Positions 10,258-17,345 of a DNA stretch of 50,218 nucleotides are shown one piece after another. Position numbers and translations under genes: made by a program. This DNA is from Candidatus Nomurabacteria bacterium (GTDB taxonomy: Bacteria > Patescibacteriota > Minisyncoccia > Phycocordibacterales > UBA9973), in the NCBI GenBank assembly GCA_943356675.1, contig CALRFQ010000006.1, positions 1 to 50,218 of the forward strand, in the 5' to 3' direction. The notes under the pieces are model-generated. The model saw only the letters and a program-made list of their open reading frames with translations, did not search any database and was not told the origin of the DNA. Every line of letters begins with the position of its first letter. The first letter of the stretch is position 1.

Positions 10258-10653
10258 ATGAAAGAAGGAGGACCAATAAAACATGAAATGCCCCAAATCA
10301 ATAAAGAGACAGGCATGACTGCAGACTATATAAATGAGATCGGTTATCTTTGCACATTTTTCGAACAAGGTGAAAAGGGTGAGATAATAAAAGCGCTAAT
10401 AAAAAATGGTGTCAGAAAATACCAAGATAGATACCCAGAGAGTGAGTACAATAATGTAATCACTGAGAAAAATAAATTGGCAGTAGAAAGACTAAATGAG
10501 TTGGCAGATAGAATGAATCAATTCGCTAAAGATGAAGATTTCAATTTGAGTGAATTTGCTTCTACTTACAATGAAATGACTTTCCTAATCTTTGGATCCG
10601 AAACTAGAAAAAATATAGACACAAAAGATTTTGGTAAATGGAAGTTGGATTAA
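10258..10653 (+). CDS. Hypothetical 131-residue protein
   Basis: I do not recognise this protein. It is soluble and charged, with no signal peptide, membrane segment or cysteine motif; the predicted content is mostly helical (a long stretch around EKNKLAVERLNELADRMNQF). A TATAAT 6 nt upstream supports a leaderless start at this ATG. A strong GGAGG inside the frame at 10267 sits 16 nt before the in-frame ATG at 10288 (Met11), so that start is also possible; the better-spaced ATG at 10283 is out of frame and gives only a short peptide. The gene is bracketed by CTAGG-N5-CCTAG palindromes at 10197-10211 and 10665-10679, which hints that it sits in an accessory cassette. Confidence 0.7.
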   Translation: MKEGGPIKHEMPQINKETGMTADYINEIGYLCTFFEQGEKGEIIKALIKNGVRKYQDRYPESEYNNVITEKNKLAVERLNELADRMNQFAKDEDFNLSEFASTYNEMTFLIFGSETRKNIDTKDFGKWKLD

Positions 10654-10664
10654 TATTACCCTTT

Positions 10665-10679
10665 CTAGGTGCAGCCTAG
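10665..10679. repeat. CTAGG-N5-CCTAG palindrome
   Basis: CTAGG-TGCAG-CCTAG lies 12 bp after the stop of the upstream gene. It matches the 15-nt layout of the copies at 10197 and 27910 and the related ATAGG-TCCGT-CCTAT core at 43852. Confidence 0.55.
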
Positions 10680-10697
10680 ATATGTAAAAAATAAAAA

Positions 10698-10732
10698 AGA
10701 GGATAAACAATTATTATAATTGTGTATCCTCT
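10698..10732 (-). terminator. Intrinsic terminator
   Basis: On the minus strand a stem AGAGGATA/TATCCTCT with an inner CAATTA/TAATTG stem is followed by seven T. It is just downstream of the minus-strand gene ending at 10742. Confidence 0.8.
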
Positions 10733-10741
10733 GATGGCTTC

Positions 10742-11119
10742 CTATGAATGGAAGCCGAATTTTTTTAGCTGCTCAAGTTCATAAATAGCTACAGCTCTTA
10801 AGCGATTAGATGTTAGATATTCTGTTTGAATATTTATAACTAATTCTTCGTCATAAACTAAACTTTTAATTTTAATGTTTTTTTCTTGAACACTTACCTC
10901 TTTTAAGCTCTTTAGAAAAATAACACTTAATTTATTCAAGTTCATGTTTCTGGTTAATACAACGTACTCGACGTTTACTTCGAGTACGATTGCATTCTCC
11001 CTAACTGTGCTTGAGAATCTAGCATATTTTAATACTTGATGTTTATTTAATGCATCAAGTATCGTCGGAAAAATTTCCAACGGTGGAGTTGATTTTATCC
11101 AATTTTTTTTATTTGCCAT
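10742..11119 (-). CDS. Hypothetical 125-residue protein
   Basis: I do not recognise this protein. It is a small, basic, probably alpha/beta soluble protein with no signal peptide, membrane segment or cysteine pairs. The central part (residues ~35-95) alternates hydrophobic and charged residues (NAIVLEVNVEYVVLTRN), as expected for beta strands, and the C-terminus is helical (LRAVAIYELEQLKKFG). It stands alone between its own promoter (TTGACA-17-TTTAAT, 11171-11143) and a strong terminator, so it is probably monocistronic. The promoter's extended -35 is nearly the same as that of rpoB. Confidence 0.75.
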   Translation of the reverse strand: MANKKNWIKSTPPLEIFPTILDALNKHQVLKYARFSSTVRENAIVLEVNVEYVVLTRNMNLNKLSVIFLKSLKEVSVQEKNIKIKSLVYDEELVINIQTEYLTSNRLRAVAIYELEQLKKFGFHS

Positions 11120-11142
11120 AGAATAGATTTTAATTTACCTAG

Positions 11143-11171
11143 ATTAAACACCTAAATGGCATTAATGTCAA
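11143..11171 (-). promoter_or_regulatory. Promoter of the 10742-11119 gene
   Basis: Minus-strand TTGACA (11171-11166), 17-nt spacer, TTTAAT (11148-11143). Expected transcription start near 11136, about 17 nt before the ATG. The -35 and following bases (TTGACATTAATGCC) match the rpoB promoter at 13 of 14 positions. Confidence 0.6.
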
Positions 11172-11224
11172 TACCCATAAAATGGGTAAAAATATTTTGA
11201 ACAAAAAGGAAAATGTTGTACGAT

Positions 11225-11230
11225 TATAAT
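11225..11230 (+). promoter_or_regulatory. -10 box for the 11253 gene
   Basis: TATAAT, 22 nt upstream of the ATG at 11253. Expected transcription start near 11237, giving a ~16-nt leader. Confidence 0.45.
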
Positions 11231-11252
11231 AAATTCAAAAATATTGGAAATC

Positions 11253-11534
11253 ATGAGAAATATAATCCCCGGAAATCACACACCAGAAGTACACCCAGAG
11301 AGAAAAATAATTGAATCTTGGGTTGTTGAGATTTGTAAACGCGATACAAGTAAGGTTTGTATCCATTTATTAAATGAAGGCGACAAAGTAATTTGCGCAA
11401 AAGTATCTCCCCTCGAAGCGGAATGGGACAAAAATGGTGGAAACTGCTTAGGTGTCCAAGATTTACATGAACATGAAGAAGGTATCAAGAAATTGATATC
11501 CGACCACAATTTTCATCCGCACGAATCGTGCTGA
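11253..11534 (+). CDS. Hypothetical 93-residue protein
   Basis: I do not recognise this protein. The ATG at 11253 is preferred over an in-frame TTG at 11244. The product is small and acidic, rich in His, Glu and Cys (C-terminus HEHEEGIKKLISDHNFHPHESC), with no signal peptide or membrane segment. Cysteines are scattered rather than paired, so a metal site is possible but not shown. It has its own -10 box upstream and a good terminator directly after the stop, so it is probably a single-gene unit. It stops at TGA, unlike most genes here, which use TAA. Confidence 0.7.
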   Translation: MRNIIPGNHTPEVHPERKIIESWVVEICKRDTSKVCIHLLNEGDKVICAKVSPLEAEWDKNGGNCLGVQDLHEHEEGIKKLISDHNFHPHESC

Positions 11535-11559
11535 GATTGAAATTTGAACGAAATATGAG

Positions 11560-11593
11560 GCCCTGCAATTAATTTTGCAGGGTCTTATTTTTT
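11560..11593 (+). terminator. Terminator overlapping the trmD 3' end
   Basis: CCCTGCAA/TTGCAGGG stem followed on the plus strand by TCTTATTTTTT. The T-run side serves the plus-strand gene ending at 11534; the T-run overlaps the trmD stop codon at 11585. Confidence 0.75.
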
Positions 11594-12271
11594 AGTACTA
11601 GCTTTCCACTCCTCTATCTTCTTGTGGTCACCACCGAGCAGTACCGGCGGCACTTTATAATTTTTATTTTTATATTTTAAAATTTCAGGACGAGTGTATA
11701 TTTCTGAAGATGAAATTCTTTCTTCTTCACGGGAATCGAAGTTCCCAAGCACGCCGGGTACTTGGCGAGATATGGAGTCTATGAGAACCATAGCTGGAAT
11801 CTCTCCGCCAGTCAGCACATAATCCCCTATGGAAATTAATTTTGTTTTCAGGATTTTATCCACGCGTGCATCGATGCCTTCGTAGCGCCCGCATATCATA
11901 ATGATGTCTGTATACTTTTTAGAAAAAGTTTTAGCATTCCCTGTCGTGAACTTTTCGCCCGCAGGTGAAAAGTTTACGATTAGTGTCTTCGTATTTTTCG
12001 CTTTAGCAATTTTCTTCATCACACTCTCCACTGCCTTTATTATAGGCTCTGCCATCATCACCATTCCAGGCCCTCCTCCATATGGCCTCTCGTCCACAGT
12101 GCGCGACACATTGCCATCTGGCCAGACTTTCTTGTATTTACCACTTACATACATACGAGGGTTTATGAAATCCACTTTTATCTTCTTTTCCTTTATCGCC
12201 CGCGCGAGTATAGACTCCCCTAAGTAGGAGCCGAACATTTCTGGGAAAATTGTAATAACGTGGAATTTCAT
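11585..12271 (-). CDS. trmD: tRNA (guanine37-N1)-methyltransferase TrmD
   Basis: SAM-dependent enzyme that methylates G37 next to the anticodon and so prevents frameshifting. The 228-residue SPOUT-family protein starts MKFHVITIFPEMF and contains PYGGGPGMVM, MICGRYEGIDARV and the trefoil-knot segment SIGDYVLTGGEIPAMVL, all diagnostic. It is in the usual rpsP-KH-trmD order, but rimM and rplS, which commonly flank trmD, are absent and a terminator separates it from khpA. It probably has its own promoter in 12272-12315. No Shine-Dalgarno sequence is visible. Confidence 0.96.
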   Translation of the reverse strand: MKFHVITIFPEMFGSYLGESILARAIKEKKIKVDFINPRMYVSGKYKKVWPDGNVSRTVDERPYGGGPGMVMMAEPIIKAVESVMKKIAKAKNTKTLIVNFSPAGEKFTTGNAKTFSKKYTDIIMICGRYEGIDARVDKILKTKLISIGDYVLTGGEIPAMVLIDSISRQVPGVLGNFDSREEERISSSEIYTRPEILKYKNKNYKVPPVLLGGDHKKIEEWKASTKK

Positions 12272-12282
12272 AATATATTTAA

Positions 12283-12351
12283 AGGTTACAGGTTATAGAG
12301 AAAAATTGCAATAGAAAAAACGCCCGATAGAAAGGCGTTTTTCTGTAACCT
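12283..12351. repeat. Nested inverted repeat around the khpA terminator
   Basis: Outer arms AGGTTACAG (12283-12291) and CTGTAACCT (12343-12351) enclose the terminator at 12316-12342. A further degenerate inverted copy (CCTATTACCTTTA) follows at 12356-12368. It could fold into a larger structure in the trmD 5' region or be a decayed repeat. Confidence 0.5.
12316..12342 (-). terminator. khpA terminator
   Basis: Stem AAAAACGCC/GGCGTTTTT with a 9-nt loop. On the minus strand it ends in a T-run, 38 bp after the khpA stop. Confidence 0.85.
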
Positions 12352-12380
12352 AAAACCTATTACCTTTAAGCTGTTTAAAT

Positions 12381-12737
12381 TTATATTCCCTTTAGATCAT
12401 CGAGTGCTGAGTCAATACTGCGTGATGCTGCACCTGCTGACTCACTTGGAGCTGCGGGAGCACTTGCACCTTCAGCTGGTCTCATACCACCTTCTGGTTC
12501 GTTAATCTTTAGATTAACGCGGGCATTATTCTTCATACCGATAACGCGTAGGAGTGTGCGAATTGCTTTCGCAGTGTTTCCTTGGCGACCGATAATCTTG
12601 CCCATATCTGCTGGGTTCACAGTCATAGTAATAAGTACACCCATCTCATCCACAGTGCGATCAATCTTCACATCACTTGGATTATCAACGAGAGCTTTTA
12701 CGACGTATTCTAGAAATGCTTTATCATCTGCTGGCAT
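12381..12737 (-). CDS. khpA: KH-domain RNA-binding protein (KhpA family)
   Basis: Small RNA-binding protein with one type II KH domain. The KH signature GKIIGRQG (residues 46-53), the preceding strand LITMTVNPADM and the following helix NTAKAIRTLLRVIG are clear. It lies between rpsP and trmD, the usual place of khpA. The family binds RNA together with KhpB and affects cell-division and envelope genes in Firmicutes; its role here is inferred only. The 118-residue product is longer than typical KhpA (~75-80) because of a C-terminal Gly/Ala/Pro/Ser-rich, probably disordered tail. Terminators on both sides suggest a separate transcript. Confidence 0.88.
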   Translation of the reverse strand: MPADDKAFLEYVVKALVDNPSDVKIDRTVDEMGVLITMTVNPADMGKIIGRQGNTAKAIRTLLRVIGMKNNARVNLKINEPEGGMRPAEGASAPAAPSESAGAASRSIDSALDDLKGI

Positions 12738-12827
12738 ATATTCCGTATATTCTTATGTTCATAATACTGCAGCGCGACTAACACTGCTTGCATAAATTAT
12801 ATCACAATCTCATTTTTATTCGCAATA

Positions 12828-12861
12828 GAAAATGTGCAAGACGTAAGTCTTGCACATTTTC
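12828..12861 (-). terminator. rpsP terminator
   Basis: A perfect 15-bp stem GAAAATGTGCAAGAC/GTCTTGCACATTTTC with loop GTAA, 11 bp after the rpsP stop on the minus strand. The T-run is part of the stem. Confidence 0.8.
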
Positions 12862-12872
12862 CAAATTTTTAA

Positions 12873-13178
12873 TTAAGCTGCTTTAAGTTCTTTTCTTTTC
12901 TTTGTAGGAGCCTTGCGAGAAAGCACATTCTTCTTCTTACCTTCTACGATTTTCTGAGAGATAAGGAAATTGTTTACTGTGTCTGAAGCCTGAGCACCCA
13001 TCGAAAGCCAGTATTTGATACGATCAGCTTTGAATAATACCTCACCACTCTTCACATTGTATGAGCCAAGAATCTCTTGGAAACGGCCTGATTTCGCAGC
13101 GTTCTTTGAGTCAGTAAGAACCACGCGAAAAGCGGGGTCATTCTTGCGTCCTGTTCTTTGTAATCTAATTGCTAACAT
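12873..13178 (-). CDS. rpsP: 30S ribosomal protein bS16
   Basis: Small-subunit ribosomal protein S16. The 101-residue product begins MLAIRLQRTGRKNDPAFRVVLTDS and contains ILGSYNVKSGEVLFKADRIKYWLSMGAQASDTV, typical of the family, with a Lys-rich C-terminal tail. It is divergent from rnr with 56 bp between start codons. On its strand TGC-TAGTAT (an extended -10, TAGTAT at 13191-13186) ends 7 nt before the ATG, pointing to a leaderless transcript. It heads the rpsP-khpA-trmD group but is followed by its own terminator. Confidence 0.96.
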   Translation of the reverse strand: MLAIRLQRTGRKNDPAFRVVLTDSKNAAKSGRFQEILGSYNVKSGEVLFKADRIKYWLSMGAQASDTVNNFLISQKIVEGKKKNVLSRKAPTKKRKELKAA

Positions 13179-13234
13179 AGTGCCTATACTAGCATATATA
13201 TAAAAAAAAGCAAAGAGGTGCTATACTGGGAAAT
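13179..13234. promoter_or_regulatory. Divergent leaderless promoters for rpsP and rnr
   Basis: Minus strand: TGC then TAGTAT, 7 nt before the rpsP ATG. Plus strand: TGC then TATACT (13222-13227), 7 nt before the rnr ATG. Both are extended -10 elements placed so that transcription starts at about the start codon. Confidence 0.6.
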
Positions 13235-15175
13235 ATGCAAAAAGCTAAAACTCATAAAAAGGAGACGAGTCGGTACCGTGAAGGAATACTGTCTATTTCC
13301 CATAAAGGAACAGGCAATTTAAGGATTAAAGGCAGTGACGAAGTCGTAGAAATCCCCCACAATTTCCTTCACACAGCGTGCGATAGAGATGAAGTAAAAG
13401 TCCTCCTTCACCCACTATCCGGCGACAAGGTCCAAACAGGTGAAATAGCAGAAATTCTCCGCCGTGCAAAAAAGGGTTTCTCTGGTGTACTTGAAAAGGA
13501 GCATGGTATGTATTTCCTTGTGCCTGCAGACCTCAAGATGTATGCAGATATCGTAATCCCAGAAGCAGATCTAAATGGTGCAAAAATTGGCCAGAAGGTT
13601 TTCGTGGAAATCACTGAATGGAAAGATGCGAAGAAAGCTCCTATCGGAAAGATAGTGAAAGTCCTCGGCGCTCCAATGGAGCACAATGCCGAGATGGAAG
13701 CCATCGCACTTGAGAAAGGCTTCGATGCAGTATTCCCAGATGTTGTAGAGAAAGAAGCTGAAGCAATTTCTAAAAAAGGCATCACAGAAAGTGACATAAA
13801 GAATCGCCGTGATATGCGAGGAGCTCCCACTATGACTATCGACCCAGTGGATGCCAAGGACTTCGACGATGCACTATCCTTCCGTGAGATCTCAACTGGT
13901 CACTATGAGATCGGTATTCACATTGCCGATGTGTCGCACTATGTAGTGCCTGGCACAGCTCTCGATGAAGAGGCTCGTACCCGTGGCACATCTGTGTACC
14001 TAGTGGACCGCACAATTCCCATGCTCCCAGAAGAACTATCGAACGACCTCTGCTCACTGAAGCCCGATGTGGACCGCCTCACTTTCTCTGCAGTTTTTGA
14101 AATCAATTCACAAGGTCACGTGCTCACGGAGTGGTACGGCCGCACAGTAATTCATTCCGATAAAAGATTCAGCTACGAAGAAGCGCAGGGTGTGCTCGAC
14201 AAGAAGCAAGGCATCTTCTATAAAGAGCTCGACACTATGAACAAGATCGGCAAGAAATTACTTGCACAAAGATACAAGGACGGCGCAATTTCTCTCGATG
14301 CAGATGAAGTGAAATTCAAACTCGATGAGAAGACTGGTGTCCCCCTTTCTGTATTTACAAAGAAGCGCGGAGACACAAATAGAATGATTGAAGAATTCAT
14401 GCTCCTTGCAAATCGCCGTGTGGCAGAAGTAATGACGAAAGACAATAAAAAGAAAGGTGGAGTTTTCGTATACCGCATTCACGATGAACCAAACAAAGAA
14501 AAGATGAAGGACCTCGCCTTCTTCTTAAAGAAGCTCGGCTACAATGTGAAATTGAAAGATGGCATTATCCCATCTGAAGAAATAAATGCTCTAGTCATAA
14601 AACTCGAAGGTAGCCCAATAGCAGCCACAGTGCACAGCGCTATCATCCGCACAATGGCGAAGGCTATATACTCCACGAAGAACATCGGTCACTATGGTCT
14701 CGCATTTAAGGATTACACTCACTTCACTTCACCTATCCGCCGTTACCCCGATGTGATAGTGCACCGCCTACTTGCAGACTCACTCGCAGGCAAACTCATG
14801 CCGAAAGAAAGATGGTTTGAATACGAACAAATGGCCACAGAAGCTTCAAGCCGTGAGAAGGAAGCTGCCGATGCAGAGCGCGCATCTATCAAATACAAAC
14901 AAGTGGAATACATGTCCACTCGTATCGGAAGCACATTCACTGGTGTCATCACTGGAGTCACAGAATGGGGCCTATATGTGGAAGAGAAAGAAACGAAGTG
15001 TGAAGGTATGGTCCGCATGCGCGACCTCAAGGATGACTTCTACATGTTCGACAAGAAGCACATGGCAATTCTAGGTAAGAAAACAAAGAAGAGATATATG
15101 CTTGGTGATAGTCTTAAGATAAAGGTTATGGGAGCAGATATGAATAAAAAGACTATCGACTATGCACTTGCTTAA
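13235..15175 (+). CDS. rnr: Ribonuclease R (RNase II/R family)
   Basis: 3'-5' exoribonuclease that degrades structured RNA and mRNA fragments. The 646-residue protein has an N-terminal cold-shock-like OB region (about residues 20-145), the RNB catalytic domain beginning APTMTIDPVDAKDFDDALSF (D203, D209, D211 and D212 are the expected metal ligands), the conserved IHIADVSHYV and YLVDRTIPMLPEELSNDLCSL, and a C-terminal S1 domain (TFTGVITGVTEWGLYVE). It is shorter than E. coli RNase R (813) because the N-terminal helix-turn-helix and the C-terminal basic tail are missing. An extended -10 lies 7 nt before the ATG. The 3' end overlaps the next gene by 14 bp. Confidence 0.94.
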   Translation: MQKAKTHKKETSRYREGILSISHKGTGNLRIKGSDEVVEIPHNFLHTACDRDEVKVLLHPLSGDKVQTGEIAEILRRAKKGFSGVLEKEHGMYFLVPADLKMYADIVIPEADLNGAKIGQKVFVEITEWKDAKKAPIGKIVKVLGAPMEHNAEMEAIALEKGFDAVFPDVVEKEAEAISKKGITESDIKNRRDMRGAPTMTIDPVDAKDFDDALSFREISTGHYEIGIHIADVSHYVVPGTALDEEARTRGTSVYLVDRTIPMLPEELSNDLCSLKPDVDRLTFSAVFEINSQGHVLTEWYGRTVIHSDKRFSYEEAQGVLDKKQGIFYKELDTMNKIGKKLLAQRYKDGAISLDADEVKFKLDEKTGVPLSVFTKKRGDTNRMIEEFMLLANRRVAEVMTKDNKKKGGVFVYRIHDEPNKEKMKDLAFFLKKLGYNVKLKDGIIPSEEINALVIKLEGSPIAATVHSAIIRTMAKAIYSTKNIGHYGLAFKDYTHFTSPIRRYPDVIVHRLLADSLAGKLMPKERWFEYEQMATEASSREKEAADAERASIKYKQVEYMSTRIGSTFTGVITGVTEWGLYVEEKETKCEGMVRMRDLKDDFYMFDKKHMAILGKKTKKRYMLGDSLKIKVMGADMNKKTIDYALA

Positions 15176-15983
15176 AAACAAAAAATTAATATTTAAAATA
15201 CTGATCGCGATTTTCATTATTGCTATCTGTGTTTTTGCATTCAAAGCATACACCCTGAAAGTAAATAAAGTAGAGGGCACCACACAAGCCACAGATTCTG
15301 CGAGCGCTATCGCAACTCAAAACGATAAGGAAAAAAGCGTCAAACAAAATTTACCGAGCGCTGGCACATATCATATAAATAAAAGTTTCGATTTAGTGCC
15401 AAATGATCCAAAAGGCGACAAAAATGTTGTCCTAATCACTATCGATGACGGACCCACAAAGTTTGCAGAGAGTATGATGGACACGCTCGATAAACATAGT
15501 GCAAAAGCAATCTTCTTTATAAATGGCATACATGCAAAAGGAGATTTGAAAGATATACTAAAGACTGAGACGGACCGCGGATTCATCGTGGGCAATCACA
15601 CATGGAGCCACCCATACCTTAAGCGTATAAGCTTCGAAGCTGCAAAAAGTGAGATTGATAAAAACTCCAAACTCATCGAAGAAAGTACTGGTGTATTCCC
15701 GAAGTTCTTCCGCGCACCATTTGGTGAGAGCACCCAAGAAGAAAGGGATTATATTAAAGGTAAAGGAATGCTTTATATGAACTGGTCCGGCTCAGCAAAA
15801 GACTGGGAAGCAAAATCAAAAAATAAAGATGTATTTATGAGCAATGTAATGAAAGATTTGCACCCTGGTGAGATCATCCTCATTCATGAACACAAAGAAA
15901 CAGATATGTATCTGGACGAGCTCCTCACAAAAATAAAAGAAAAGGGCTTCACTCTCCTCGATCCAAAAAATATTTCTAATTAA
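15162..15983 (+). CDS. Membrane-anchored NodB-type polysaccharide deacetylase
   Basis: CE4-family deacetylase, expected to remove N-acetyl groups from peptidoglycan or another surface glycan outside the membrane. Residues ~9-28 form a signal anchor, followed by a Ser/Thr/Gln-rich linker and the NodB domain: TIDDGP (D95, D96), the metal-binding NHTWSH (H146, H150), and RAPFG (R184). The C-terminal ILIHEH supplies the last conserved His. It overlaps rnr by 14 bp, so translation is probably coupled. A good bidirectional terminator follows. Substrate cannot be told from sequence. Confidence 0.9.
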   Translation: MHLLKNKKLIFKILIAIFIIAICVFAFKAYTLKVNKVEGTTQATDSASAIATQNDKEKSVKQNLPSAGTYHINKSFDLVPNDPKGDKNVVLITIDDGPTKFAESMMDTLDKHSAKAIFFINGIHAKGDLKDILKTETDRGFIVGNHTWSHPYLKRISFEAAKSEIDKNSKLIEESTGVFPKFFRAPFGESTQEERDYIKGKGMLYMNWSGSAKDWEAKSKNKDVFMSNVMKDLHPGEIILIHEHKETDMYLDELLTKIKEKGFTLLDPKNISN

Positions 15984-15991
15984 ATAAAAAA

Positions 15992-16017
15992 CAACCCAGA
16001 AATTTCTTTCTGGGTTG
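15992..16017. terminator. Bidirectional terminator
   Basis: CAACCCAGAAA/TTTCTGGGTTG stem with loop TTTC, between the convergent deacetylase and lipoprotein genes. Confidence 0.75.
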
Positions 16018-16053
16018 AATTGCCTAATTAGTTAGGACTTTTTAAACCTAAAA

Positions 16054-17166
16054 TCACGCCTTCTTTTCTTCTTCCTTTTGAGCTGCTTTTGGCTCTTTAG
16101 GTTCTTTGTACTTGTAATCCACAGTAAATTCGATACTACCATCCGGCTTTAAATTAAAAACCATCTTGTGTTTCTCGTTGGAGCCATTTTTAATGTGCTC
16201 TTCGATAATACTTAAGGCTTTCATTGTTGGGCTAGTGGACTCAGTTACGGAATGCTTTGTTACTAAATCGGTAGTAGGAGTTGCCGCATTTGGCTTTTCA
16301 CCACGATTTGCTTCCGATTGCTCAACCACTACAGGGATATCTGCGTCAGCAACAAAGATAAGATCAGTTAAATATTCTCCTTTGCGGACATCGTTCCCGC
16401 ATCCTTGAAGAAAATAAACTGTTTTCTCTTTACCGTCAACTGTAATCTCTCCAGCGTATCCAATTACGTTATTTAAAACGCGACTTTGTCCGCTTGCTTG
16501 ATTGGCATAATGAACCATACCGTGACCTGACAACCTTCCTCTTCTAATGTTACGTACATTAATTTTTGCGCTTTCACCGAACTGACTTCTGGCAATTTCA
16601 TTAATACGACCTTGAGCTCCCCCATCATTTACCCCACCAGGAACCTGAGGAACTCCTCCAGTCACTGGATCAAGGTTTTTCTTGGGGTAACCTAGAACAA
16701 AAGTCATAAATAAAATAAAAGCCAAAATAGCAAACATTAAAGCTAGACCTTGCCAAAAGCCATCCTTTTCCCCTTTTTGAGAGATAGGAACTTTTGCTTT
16801 TGGAATAGTGTCGGTAAATACAGGATTTAGTTTGGTTGTATCCCCTGTAAAGAGGACTTCCCCAGTTTTCATCATGCAATACCAAATTCCGCTGCTTGGG
16901 TCCAGGTAAACCTTACCCGGCATTTGTAGGATGGGGTTTCTTGCTACCACATCTCTCCAACTTTCGTTTTTGCCAAAGTAAACTTTAGCGCGACCCCATG
17001 CAGTGTAACCAGGCTTAACTGTGTCGGTAACAACATAGAAGAATTTAGGTTCAACAAATCGAACTGAATCGGATGTTGTTGTAGAAGAATTTACTGGTGC
17101 AATACCAGTACGAGTGTTGCATGCTATCGTTAAGATAACACACATGAAAAAAATTAATTTTTTCAT
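16054..17166 (-). CDS. Predicted lipoprotein with LysM-like segment and membrane span
   Basis: I do not recognise the full protein. Residues 1-16 form a lipoprotein signal with lipobox LTIAC (Cys16). Residues ~50-90 (GYTAWGRAKVYFGKNESW, then VVARNPILQMPGKVYLDP) resemble a degenerate LysM-type cell-wall-binding motif. A strong transmembrane helix spans ~138-160. After it come a Pro/Gly-rich linker, a ~100-residue domain (about 190-275) with basic RRGRLSGHG and a strand-rich core, and a C-terminal strand pair (KMVFNLKPDGSIEFTVDYKY) ending in a Lys/Glu tail. A lipid anchor plus an internal membrane span is unusual. It has its own sigma70-type promoter and a ~95-nt leader. Confidence 0.75.
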   Translation of the reverse strand: MKKLIFFMCVILTIACNTRTGIAPVNSSTTTSDSVRFVEPKFFYVVTDTVKPGYTAWGRAKVYFGKNESWRDVVARNPILQMPGKVYLDPSSGIWYCMMKTGEVLFTGDTTKLNPVFTDTIPKAKVPISQKGEKDGFWQGLALMFAILAFILFMTFVLGYPKKNLDPVTGGVPQVPGGVNDGGAQGRINEIARSQFGESAKINVRNIRRGRLSGHGMVHYANQASGQSRVLNNVIGYAGEITVDGKEKTVYFLQGCGNDVRKGEYLTDLIFVADADIPVVVEQSEANRGEKPNAATPTTDLVTKHSVTESTSPTMKALSIIEEHIKNGSNEKHKMVFNLKPDGSIEFTVDYKYKEPKEPKAAQKEEEKKA

Positions 17167-17270
17167 AATGAAAAGAAATAAAATGATTTAAAGGACATAC
17201 CCTCTTCCCTCGGGCAATGGGAGCTTTGGCTCTGAAATACTTAGTATTTGACAGACCGTTACTTGTACAT

Positions 17271-17301
17271 ATTATAGCACATTTATATGGCATTTGTCAA
17301 G
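17271..17301 (-). promoter_or_regulatory. Promoter of the lipoprotein gene
   Basis: Minus strand: TTGACA (17301-17296), 19-nt spacer ending TGC, then TATAAT (17276-17271), an extended -10. Transcription would start near 17264, about 95 nt before the ATG. The leader contains a small GAGC-CAAA-GCTC hairpin. Confidence 0.6.
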
Positions 17302-17303
17302 CT

Positions 17304-17332
17304 AAAACCCCTTGCAATACAAGGGGTTTTAA
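17304..17332 (-). terminator. smc operon terminator
   Basis: 12-bp perfect stem TAAAACCCCTTG/CAAGGGGTTTTA with a 5-nt loop, 13 bp after the smc stop. Confidence 0.88.
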
Positions 17333-17345
17333 CGATATTGGTATT

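Noticed and set aside
17248-17275. Plus-strand TTGACA-16-TATTAT promoter-like sequence
   Set aside because: It overlaps the good minus-strand lipoprotein promoter, and any transcript would meet the smc terminator within ~30 nt with no plus-strand gene after it.
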